23,019 bases of DNA, taken from JAICLL01 sp035252155 (GTDB lineage: Bacteria > Planctomycetota > Planctomycetia > Pirellulales > JAICIG01). Positions 16,338 to 23,019 of the stretch are shown one piece after another; the first letter of the stretch is position 1, and each line of letters starts with the position of its first letter. A program made the position numbers and the translations under genes. Under the pieces are notes generated by a model that made no database searches, was not told the DNA's origin, and worked only from the letters and a program-made list of their open reading frames with translations. The DNA lies in assembly GCA_035252155.1 (NCBI GenBank), contig DATFDL010000664.1, forward strand, positions 1 to 23,019, written 5' to 3'.

Positions 16338-18953
16338 ATGCCTGAAACCTCGCGCTTGAACGCCCCCTCCGCCACCGAACTGCTTTCTCCCGCCGGCGAC
16401 TGGGAATCGCTGCGCGCGGCGGTGGCGAACGGGGCTGACGCGGTCTATTTTGGGCTGTCGAACTTCAACGCCCGGCACCGGGCCACCAACTTCAGGCTCG
16501 CGGAACTGCCGGAGGTCATCGACTTCTTGCACCGCCGCAATGTGCGCGGCTATGTGACCTGCAATACGTTGATTTTCTCCGACGAGCTGCCCGAGATCGC
16601 GAGCTTCATCGCGGCCATTAGCCAGGCGGGCGCCGACGCCGTGATCGTGCAAGACCTGGGGCTCGCGCGGCTCATCGGGCGGCTGGCCCCGGGCTTGCCC
16701 GTGCACGGCTCGACGCAAATGACGCTCACCGAGCCGCGGGCGATCGAGTTCGTTCACGGGATGGGCGTCGAGCGGGTCATTTTGGCCCGCGAGCTGGCAC
16801 TCGGCGACATCGAGCGTATCACCGAGCAGACGACCCTGCCGGTCGAGGTGTTCGTTCACGGGGCGCTCTGCGTCGCCTACAGCGGGCAGTGCCTGACCAG
16901 CGAAGCCCTGGGCGGCCGTAGCGCCAATCGGGGACAGTGTGCGCAGGCCTGCCGCCTGCCCTACGAGCTGATTGTCGATGGCCGGCCGCGCGACTTGGGC
17001 GATCGCGCCTATTTGCTCAGCCCGCAGGACCTGGCCGCTCACGATCTGATCGGCGAGCTTGTGCGGCTGGGCGTGACCAGTTTGAAAATCGAAGGTCGCC
17101 TGAAAAGCGCTCAATATGTGGCGGCGGCCACCAAGACCTACCGGGCGGCGCTCGACGCGGCCTTGGCCGGGCAGCCTCATGAGCTGGCCCGCCAGGAACG
17201 GCTCGACCTGCAGCAGAGTTTTTCGCGCGGTTTCACGCCCGGCTTTCTCGAAGGCGTCGATCATCAGCGACTAGTCAATGGCCGTTTCCCCAAGAGCCGC
17301 GGTGTGCACGTGGGCACGGTCGTCGGACAAACCGCGCAGGCCGTGCTCGTCGAGTTGGCCGAAGAGCATCGTGCCCAAATCGAATCGATCGCAATCCTAA
17401 AACCCGGCGACGGCGTGGTCTTCGATGAAGGCCATCCCGAGCAAGACGAACAGGGTGGTCGTGTCGCTTCGGTCAAGCGCTGCCGCGAGCGGGCCGATCG
17501 GCTCGAGGTGACGTTTGCCCAAGGCGCGGTTCAACTGGCGGCGGTTGCGCGGGGCTCGCTCGTCTGGCGGACCGACGATCCCGATTTTCGCCGGCGGATG
17601 CAACGCACTTACGCGCGCGACTGCGTACCCCGACGCGTGAAGGTGACGGCTCGGGTGACCGGCGAAATTGGCGGGCCACTGCAGGTTTCGTTCAGCGATG
17701 CCGAGGGGAACACGGCGACGGCGATCTGGCCGGGGCCGTTGCAGGCCGCTCGCAAGCATCCGCTCACAGCGGAACTGTTGCGCGAACTGATGGGCCGGCT
17801 GGGCGATACGCCACTGGAGTTAGCGAGCGTCGAGTTGGATTTGCCCGAACCGGTGATGGCGCCCAAAAGCGTCTTGAACGATCTGCGTCGGCAGGCCGCG
17901 GCGGCGCTCGTGGCGCGGCGTTCGGCCGGGCAATCGGGCCGCGTCGTACACGCCGAGGCGCTGGTCGAGCTGCGCGGTGAGGTCGCCGCGCGCTTTGGAG
18001 GATGGCCTTCCAGGCCGTCGCCCGTTTCGCCGACCGAGACGGCCTGGAAGGCCATCCTACAACAAGATGCCGCGGCACCCGGCGCGACACCGTCGCCCTC
18101 GTTGTACGTCTTGGTCCGCACCGCCGAGCAGTTACAGGCGGTGCTCGATTGGTCGCCGGGCGAGTTGCCACGGCCGGCGATGGTCTATTGCGATTTCGAA
18201 GACGTGCGGCGCTATCGCGAGGCGGTTCCGCTCGCCCGTGCGGCGGGCCTGCCGATTGGCCTGGCGACGCTGCGGATCCTGAAGCCGGGCGAAGAAGGTC
18301 TGCTCGCCAAAATCGCCGCCGCCGAGGCCGACGCGGTGCTCGTGCGCAATCTCGGCTCGCTCGTCTGGTTCCGGCAGCAGCAAGCGCCGGCGACGCTCAT
18401 CGGCGATTATTCACTCAACGCCGCCAACGAGCTCAGCGCCGATCTGCTCTTGCGGCACGGGCTGACTCGGCTCGTGCCCAGCTACGATCTGACGTGGGAG
18501 CAACTGTCCGCCATGCTGGGACGAATTTCGCCCGGCCCGTTCGAGGTGGTCGTCCACCAGCAGATTCCGATGTTTCACATGGAGCATTGCGTCTTCGCGG
18601 CGACGCTCTCCAATGGCAAAGACTGGCGCGATTGCGGCCGACCCTGCGACCGCCATCGCGTCGAGCTGCGCGATCGGGTGGGCGCGGCGTTTCCGCTTTT
18701 GGCCGACACAGGCTGCCGCAACACGGTCTTCAACGCGGTGCCGCAATCGGCCGCCGAATACGTGCCCCGCATGTTGGCCGCCGGCCTGCGACATTTCCGC
18801 ATCGAGTTCTTGCGTGAAGACCGCGAGCAAACTCAGACGCTGCTCACGCGCTATGCCCGTTTGCTGGCCGGCCTCGACGACGGCAAGCGCGCCTGGCACG
18901 GCCTGCGAATTCTCCATCAGCTCGGCGTCACCCGCGGCACGCTCGGCGGCTGA
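16338..18953 (+). CDS. U32 family peptidase-like protein (RlhA/TrhP-related)
   Basis: An 871-aa member of the U32 'collagenase-like' family. The core signature is EVFVHGALCVAYSGQCL at 170-186, followed by SANRGQCAQACRLPY. C178, C185, C201 and C205 form a four-cysteine set like the one thought to bind an Fe-S cluster in TrhP and RlhA, the tRNA and 23S rRNA hydroxylation factors of E. coli. ELLSPAGDWESLRAAVANGADAVYFG is split across the first strand-helix. A second U32-like region near the C-terminus carries HMEHCVFAATLSNG and DCGRPCDRH. So it is probably an RNA-hydroxylation or maturation factor, not a protease. At about residues 555-575 the linker is coded by a perfect 21-bp inverted repeat. 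The ATG at 16338 has no clear Shine-Dalgarno. Confidence 0.88.
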   Translation: MPETSRLNAPSATELLSPAGDWESLRAAVANGADAVYFGLSNFNARHRATNFRLAELPEVIDFLHRRNVRGYVTCNTLIFSDELPEIASFIAAISQAGADAVIVQDLGLARLIGRLAPGLPVHGSTQMTLTEPRAIEFVHGMGVERVILARELALGDIERITEQTTLPVEVFVHGALCVAYSGQCLTSEALGGRSANRGQCAQACRLPYELIVDGRPRDLGDRAYLLSPQDLAAHDLIGELVRLGVTSLKIEGRLKSAQYVAAATKTYRAALDAALAGQPHELARQERLDLQQSFSRGFTPGFLEGVDHQRLVNGRFPKSRGVHVGTVVGQTAQAVLVELAEEHRAQIESIAILKPGDGVVFDEGHPEQDEQGGRVASVKRCRERADRLEVTFAQGAVQLAAVARGSLVWRTDDPDFRRRMQRTYARDCVPRRVKVTARVTGEIGGPLQVSFSDAEGNTATAIWPGPLQAARKHPLTAELLRELMGRLGDTPLELASVELDLPEPVMAPKSVLNDLRRQAAAALVARRSAGQSGRVVHAEALVELRGEVAARFGGWPSRPSPVSPTETAWKAILQQDAAAPGATPSPSLYVLVRTAEQLQAVLDWSPGELPRPAMVYCDFEDVRRYREAVPLARAAGLPIGLATLRILKPGEEGLLAKIAAAEADAVLVRNLGSLVWFRQQQAPATLIGDYSLNAANELSADLLLRHGLTRLVPSYDLTWEQLSAMLGRISPGPFEVVVHQQIPMFHMEHCVFAATLSNGKDWRDCGRPCDRHRVELRDRVGAAFPLLADTGCRNTVFNAVPQSAAEYVPRMLAAGLRHFRIEFLREDREQTQTLLTRYARLLAGLDDGKRAWHGLRILHQLGVTRGTLGG
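17999..18058. repeat. Perfect 21-bp inverted repeat inside the U32 gene
   Basis: Arms 17999-18019 (contains GGATGGCCTTCCAGGCC) and 18038-18058 are perfect reverse complements around an 18-bp loop. The element is 60 bp, a multiple of three, and reads through in frame as a Pro/Ser/Thr-rich linker. It resembles intergenic palindromes spread through planctomycete genomes, so it probably inserted here without breaking the gene. Confidence 0.9.
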
Positions 18954-18974
18954 ACGCCAACAGTAGCCCCGGCG

Positions 18975-19032
18975 CTCCGTGACGGGGATCGCGGTCGCCG
19001 TTGGCGACCGTCCTCTCCGCCGCGGAGTGTCG
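18975..19032. repeat. 58-bp hairpin repeat, CTCCGTG type (copy A)
   Basis: Outer arms CTCCGTG and CGCGGAG, inner arms GGTCGCC and GGCGACC. It shares length and most bases with copy B at 21662-21719, in the same orientation. It lies between the U32 stop and the TPR-protein stop and could act as a shared transcription end. Confidence 0.75.
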
Positions 19033-19035
19033 CAA

Positions 19036-21570
19036 TTACGGAGGAGTCGGCTTGCCGCCTTGCCCGATCGGCAGCCGGATTGCGAACGGCGGCACAAAGG
19101 GTGTCGAGTCGTGGTCGACTTCCTTGCCCCCTTTGGCGTCCTGGGCCCACTTGAGCAACTCGGCGGCGTAATCGGCCTGAGGATTCAGCCGCAAGGCCCG
19201 GTCGGCGTCGGCCACTGCTTTGTCGTATCGCTGTAACTCGATCCAGCACTTCGCACGGTGACACCAAGGTATCTCGCTGTCGGGGCACAATCGGACGGCT
19301 TCGTCGAGATCGGCGATGGCCGCCGCCCACTGCCGCTGCGACATCCGGATATATCCGCGCATACAGTACGCATCGCCGTCGCGGTCTTTTTGCTGGAGGA
19401 CTTCGTCAACATCCGCGAGCGCCTGCTCAAATTTGTCGCGATGGCAGAATTCGTACGCACGGAGAAGCCGGAAATCGGCGTTCTTAGGATCAACCCGCAT
19501 TGCGGCGTCGTAGTCTTCAATTGCCGCGTCTGGTTGGCCTGCCTCCGAGTGGGCCTCGGCCATGCAGTAATACGCCATGATGTTTGCCGGTTCGATCCCC
19601 AAGGCGGCTCGGCAATCGTCGATCGCCTTCTCATAGTTCCCCTGTTCGATCCATTCGTCAGCTCGGGCCAGCAAGTAGAGCGTGTCCTTCGGATCAAGCC
19701 TCACCGCGGTGGTGAGGTCGTCGATGGCCGCCTGATGGTCGCCGCGCAGGCTATGCACCGCGGCGCGCTGCTCATAAGTCAGGGCGTCTTTCGGCTCGAT
19801 CTCGATCGCGGCCGTCAGGTCCTCCAGCGCCTTGCCCAATTCGCCTTGCCGCTGCCAAAGCCCCGCGCGACTGACCAGAGTAGACGCGTCTCTCGGATCC
19901 AGGTCCAACACGACCTTATAATCGGCCAGCGCTCCATCGGCGTCTGATTCTTCCTTCAGCCGGGCGCGCAAGGAATAAGCGTCGATGGTTTGCGACTTAT
20001 TTGGGCTGGCTGCGATCACGGCGGTCGCATCCTCAATCGCTTTGGCGAATTCGTGCTTTTGCTCCCAGGCGGCGGCCCGCCTCAGCAAGGCGCCGATGTG
20101 ATTCGGGCTGAGCCGTAACGCGGCGTCACAGTCGGCTAGTGCCCCATCGGGGTCCGTTTCTTCTCGGATCCAAGCGCGTTGGAGATAAATCTCGACCGCA
20201 TGTTCGCTGTCGGGGTCAATGTTGATGGCAGTCGTCGCGTCGGCGATCGCTTTTGCCGGTTCATTCATTTGCCACCATGCCAAGCTTCGACATTCCAGTG
20301 CGCGAACGTGCTTTGGGTTAAGCTCCAACGCTGCGTCAAAATCGGCCACGGCCTTTTCGGGGCTCGATTCGACGAGCAACAGGCCCCGTCGCATGTGAGC
20401 ATCGATGTCTTGCGGTTGAAGCCGCAGGTATTCATTCAGGTCGAAAATGGCGTTTGCATAGTCACTTTTCTTGGCCCAGATTTCAGCGCGAAGTAGGTAA
20501 ACCTCCACAATGTCACTGCCGAGGGCGATTGCCTGGGTAAAATCTCGAAGCGCAGCCTCGATTTGGCTTTTAAAATAATGGGCTTTCCCACGCGCAAAAT
20601 GAAAAGATGCATTGTTTGGCTGCAGCCGAACCGCTTCATCGAGGTCGCAAAGTGCGGCGTCAAACTTTCCCTTGGAGGCGAATGCGGCCCCTCGCACCCG
20701 AAGAGCTTGCGTCATTTCCGGGTCAAGCCGCAATGATTCCGAGGCGTCTGCGATGGCGTTGTCGTATTCATTTCGACTGAAATAAAATAATGCGCGCCGG
20801 CAACGCAGAGCCGCATTGCGCGTGTTGAGCTGGATTGCTTGGGTGTAATCCCCCAAAGCCTTGTCGTAGTCCCCTTTCGCTTCCCAACATGAGCCGCGCG
20901 TGGAGAGAACCCACCAATCGTTTGGGCACAGTTCGGCCGCTACATTAAAATCATCGATTGCGCGGTCGTGCTCGCGGCGCCGGGCCAGAAGTCGCCCTCT
21001 GCGCTTGGAGGCGATGGCATCGCGCGGATCGAGCTGCAGGGCACGGTCGTAATTCGCCAATTCGTCGTCACTACGCTGATGTGCCTCCGCGATTCGCGCC
21101 GCCGCAAAATAGGCTCGCGGACTGCGCGGATCGAGCCGCAGCGCTTCGCTCACGTCGGCCTGCGCCTTGTCAAATTCTTTCTGGAGCAGCCAGGCGCGTG
21201 AACGGCAGATGTAGGCGAACGCGTTTTCACCTTTGGCCAGTCGCGCGGTAAAGTACTCGACTGCCTGGTCATCGCGCACTACGTCCACCGCGCGGACCCA
21301 GCCGAGATCGCTACCCAACCATTCGCCTCGCGCTCGATCAGGATAAAGCCAGATGCCAACGGGCGAAACGGGCGACGCGGCCGATTGCTCGTCGGGCTGC
21401 TCTCGGAGCACGATGTCGGGCGATTTTGTCAGGACCGCCCGGCCGCGCCATTCGGCTGGTATCTGCGAGCGTTCGTCGGAACTCTCTTGCGGCTCGGCGC
21501 CGAATGCCCAGAAGGACGCGGCGAAAAAAAGCCCCACGCTCGTGGCCAATCGGATGAAAAACCTTGGCAT
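19036..21570 (-). CDS. Exported protein with about 20 TPRs
   Basis: An 844-aa protein. Residues 1-25 form a signal peptide (FFIRLATSVGLFFAASFWAFG followed by AEP). Residues about 42-100 look like an SH3-type domain (VLREQPDEQ, GEWLGSDLGWVRAVDVV). From residue 117 to about 795 I count 20 consecutive 34-residue TPRs, nearly all with the W/L-G-A-F-A-P pattern ending LDP or LNP, for example DYDKALGDYTQAIQLNTRN. It should be a long superhelical scaffold outside the cytoplasm. The partner is unknown. GGGAGG stands about 9 nt before the ATG at 21570. The gene is flanked by two copies of a 58-bp hairpin repeat. Strong repetition means assembly could have changed the number of TPRs. Confidence 0.88.
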   Translation of the reverse strand: MPRFFIRLATSVGLFFAASFWAFGAEPQESSDERSQIPAEWRGRAVLTKSPDIVLREQPDEQSAASPVSPVGIWLYPDRARGEWLGSDLGWVRAVDVVRDDQAVEYFTARLAKGENAFAYICRSRAWLLQKEFDKAQADVSEALRLDPRSPRAYFAAARIAEAHQRSDDELANYDRALQLDPRDAIASKRRGRLLARRREHDRAIDDFNVAAELCPNDWWVLSTRGSCWEAKGDYDKALGDYTQAIQLNTRNAALRCRRALFYFSRNEYDNAIADASESLRLDPEMTQALRVRGAAFASKGKFDAALCDLDEAVRLQPNNASFHFARGKAHYFKSQIEAALRDFTQAIALGSDIVEVYLLRAEIWAKKSDYANAIFDLNEYLRLQPQDIDAHMRRGLLLVESSPEKAVADFDAALELNPKHVRALECRSLAWWQMNEPAKAIADATTAINIDPDSEHAVEIYLQRAWIREETDPDGALADCDAALRLSPNHIGALLRRAAAWEQKHEFAKAIEDATAVIAASPNKSQTIDAYSLRARLKEESDADGALADYKVVLDLDPRDASTLVSRAGLWQRQGELGKALEDLTAAIEIEPKDALTYEQRAAVHSLRGDHQAAIDDLTTAVRLDPKDTLYLLARADEWIEQGNYEKAIDDCRAALGIEPANIMAYYCMAEAHSEAGQPDAAIEDYDAAMRVDPKNADFRLLRAYEFCHRDKFEQALADVDEVLQQKDRDGDAYCMRGYIRMSQRQWAAAIADLDEAVRLCPDSEIPWCHRAKCWIELQRYDKAVADADRALRLNPQADYAAELLKWAQDAKGGKEVDHDSTPFVPPFAIRLPIGQGGKPTPP

Positions 21571-21661
21571 TACGACGCCTCCCTGCTGAAGAATGGGCTG
21601 ACGCGCAGCATACGCCCACGTGGCAAATCAAGGCAAGATCAGAACAAGGAACGCCGCAATA

Positions 21662-21719
21662 CTCCGTGATGGGAAGCGGGGTCGCCTCGGGCGACCAACG
21701 TCTCCGCCACGGAGTGTCG
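21662..21719. repeat. 58-bp hairpin repeat, CTCCGTG type (copy B)
   Basis: Same outer (CTCCGTG, CACGGAG) and inner (GGTCGCC, GGCGACC) arms as copy A at 18975-19032. The bases that differ lie mostly in the loops. It sits 92 bp upstream of the TPR gene start. Confidence 0.75.
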
Positions 21720-21794
21720 GAGCTACCGAGCGCGCTTCGGGCCCTGCTGGGGTGCGCCCTCTCTTTCTTCGTTCTCTTCGTTGCTTTCTGTTCA

Positions 21795-21814
21795 AAACCC
21801 GCTTATGCAAGCGG
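21795..21814 (-). terminator. Candidate intrinsic terminator overlapping the nagA stop codon
   Basis: Read on the minus strand, CCGCTT pairs with AAGCGG around GCAT, and the hairpin is followed by GTTTTG. The TAA stop codon of the NagA-like gene lies in its loop and 3' arm. The U-run is only four, so strength is uncertain. Confidence 0.45.
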
Positions 21815-22993
21815 TTCGCCGGAGATGTAGACTTGCGTCACACCCAGGTCCTCATCGAGCACCAGCACGTCGGCGCGCTTGCCGATTTCAAGGCTGCCGA
21901 GGTCGCGGTCGTGGCCCACGATCCGCGCGGGCGTCAGCGAGGCCATCCGCACGGCTTCCCACACGGGCCTCTCGGTCAGCTCGACGAAGGTGCGAACCAT
22001 GTGATCCATGCCGCGCACGCCGGACGCCAGCGCCGCGCCGCCCGGCATCTTGCCGACGCCGTCTTCGTGGATGAACAGCTCGCCGCCGTCGAGCGGACCA
22101 AATAAGTATTCACCTTCGGGCATGTCGAGCGCGCGATTGCAATCGGTCACCAGCGCCAGCCGGTCGAGCCCTTTGATCTTCAGCGCCAACAGCAGTAGGT
22201 CGGGCGAGAGATGCTTGCCGTCGGCGATTACCTCGGTCGTAAGTTCGTCGAAATAAAGCGTCGCCTCCAGCACGCCGCCGCGCATCGGATACGGTTGCTG
22301 CTGCCGCAACTTGCTTTTGTCCGACATCGCGCAATAGAGATGATCGACGTGCCGCACGCCCCACCGCACAGCGTCGGCCATCTGGTCGAAGGTGGCATGC
22401 GTGTGGCCGGCGTTCATCCGCACGCCGCAGTCGAGGCAGGCCCGCGTGAAGGCTTCGGCACCGGGCAGTTCGGGGGCGATCGAGGCGGTGAGCACGACGC
22501 CCGAATCGAGATATTGGCGGTACTCGTCGGCCGCCGGCGCTCGCACCGGCGCGGCCGGGTGACAGCCACGGGCCTCGTAGCGAAAATACGGTCCATAGAG
22601 ATGCGCGCCGAGCACGCGTGCGCCGTGGCCGCCGGCTTCGCGCGCTCGCCGACAGCAAGCGAGCATCGCCAGAATCAGCTCATGCCGCGCGGCGGTCGTC
22701 GTGGGCACGATGCTGGTGGTGCCATGCCGGGCGTGGGCCGCCAGCACGGTGGCGAACGCTTCATCGCTTCCGTCCATGAAGTCGGCCCCCGCGCCGCCAT
22801 GCACGTGAAGATCGACATAGCCGGGCGCAATGTAGCCGTCGCCGGCATCGATGATCTCAGAGTCAGCCGGCGGATGGCCCAGCGAGTTTTGCTCACCGAC
22901 TGCGGTGATGCGTCCAGCCGCGATGCGGATTTCGCCCTGCGCCAGGATGCGATCGGCCAGAGTGAGTCGGCCACGAAATATTTTTGGAGTCAT
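21803..22993 (-). CDS. nagA: N-acetylglucosamine-6-phosphate deacetylase-like amidohydrolase
   Basis: A 396-aa amidohydrolase of the NagA family, which deacetylates GlcNAc-6-P to GlcN-6-P in amino-sugar recycling. It has the small N-terminal beta domain and DLHVHGG (61-67). The metal-site histidines are H197 in NAGHTH and H218 in HLYCAM, and the catalytic Asp is D284 in VTDC, aligned with H195, H216 and D273 of E. coli. The usual LEGPF segment, whose Glu binds the metal in E. coli NagA, reads HLYGPYF here, with Y133 at that position. The substrate loop after it keeps the usual shape (ARGCHP). The enzyme may bind metal differently or act on another N-acetyl substrate. Length is normal. Probable function: N-acetyl amino sugar deacetylation, with that caution. 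Confidence 0.8.
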   Translation of the reverse strand: MTPKIFRGRLTLADRILAQGEIRIAAGRITAVGEQNSLGHPPADSEIIDAGDGYIAPGYVDLHVHGGAGADFMDGSDEAFATVLAAHARHGTTSIVPTTTAARHELILAMLACCRRAREAGGHGARVLGAHLYGPYFRYEARGCHPAAPVRAPAADEYRQYLDSGVVLTASIAPELPGAEAFTRACLDCGVRMNAGHTHATFDQMADAVRWGVRHVDHLYCAMSDKSKLRQQQPYPMRGGVLEATLYFDELTTEVIADGKHLSPDLLLLALKIKGLDRLALVTDCNRALDMPEGEYLFGPLDGGELFIHEDGVGKMPGGAALASGVRGMDHMVRTFVELTERPVWEAVRMASLTPARIVGHDRDLGSLEIGKRADVLVLDEDLGVTQVYISGEPLA

Positions 22994-23000
22994 CCCGTTC

Positions 23001-23006
23001 AGTATA
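23001..23006 (-). promoter_or_regulatory. Candidate -10 box of the nagA-like gene
   Basis: TATACT on the minus strand ends 7 nt before the ATG at 22993. If it is a real -10, the transcript would start at or near the ATG and be leaderless. The -35 would fall at or beyond the window end, so this stays a weak call. Confidence 0.25.
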
Positions 23007-23019
23007 AACTCTGACCGGT

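Noticed and set aside
16134..17264. 376-aa frame opposite the U32 gene
   Set aside because: Shadow; the U32 signature is on the plus strand and the frame runs across the intergenic space and the small TM gene.

Overview
The window looks like chromosomal DNA from a planctomycete, probably a Pirellulales-like lineage and possibly a metagenomic assembly. The reasons are moderate-to-high GC, small proteins that begin with the NPYQSP motif, a MoxR ATPase next to a DUF4350 protein, a periplasmic protein with about 20 TPRs, a GxxExxY gene set among CACGGAT repeats, and many short palindromic repeats between genes (GAACGGAAT, GTCAGGCT and GGATGGCC types). I saw no rRNA, tRNA, transposase or CRISPR array.

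Layout. (1) Positions 1-9119, mostly minus strand, form a restriction or defence-like island. In transcription order it holds a truncated HsdM relic (type I R-M), a PLD-SNF2 helicase of 1123 aa, a small GxxExxY gene between two large inverted repeats, a 1112-aa Eco57I-like N6-adenine methylase, and a PD-(D/E)XK-type nuclease that overlaps the methylase end by 11 bp. Just past the nuclease, at the window edge, is a stranded peptide that looks like another methylase C-terminus. (2) Positions 9319-11494, plus strand, are a scar-like accessory stretch: two near-identical NPYQSP membrane proteins (the second has lost its ancestral ATG), the C-terminal remnant of a TIGR01777 epimerase next to a 26-bp repeat, and a two-gene module with an HNH endonuclease. 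(3) Positions 11480-14838, minus strand, carry DUF4350, MoxR and a zinc-ribbon protein. (4) Positions 15115-16207 hold a secreted basic protein, a RelE/ParE-type toxin gutted by an internal deletion that still overlaps its partner antitoxin by ATGA, and an unpredicted 30-aa single-TM protein. (5) Positions 16338-22993 hold housekeeping-type genes: a U32 family protein with a perfect 21-bp inverted repeat inside its reading frame, a 20-TPR exported protein flanked by 58-bp hairpin repeats, and a NagA-like deacetylase with Tyr where the family has its metal-binding Glu.

How the genes may work together. Helicase, methylase and nuclease make a plausible self/non-self system: the methylase marks host DNA, the ATP-driven SNF2 motor with its PLD domain acts on unmarked DNA, and the nuclease cuts. 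The set resembles the helicase-methylase half of DISARM or BREX-like systems, but no drmA, drmB, brxC or pglZ gene is visible, and genes may continue beyond position 1. The relics (HsdM fragment, methylase tail, epimerase fragment, gutted toxin) suggest repeated turnover of defence genes here. All functions are inferred from motifs read by eye; no database search was run.
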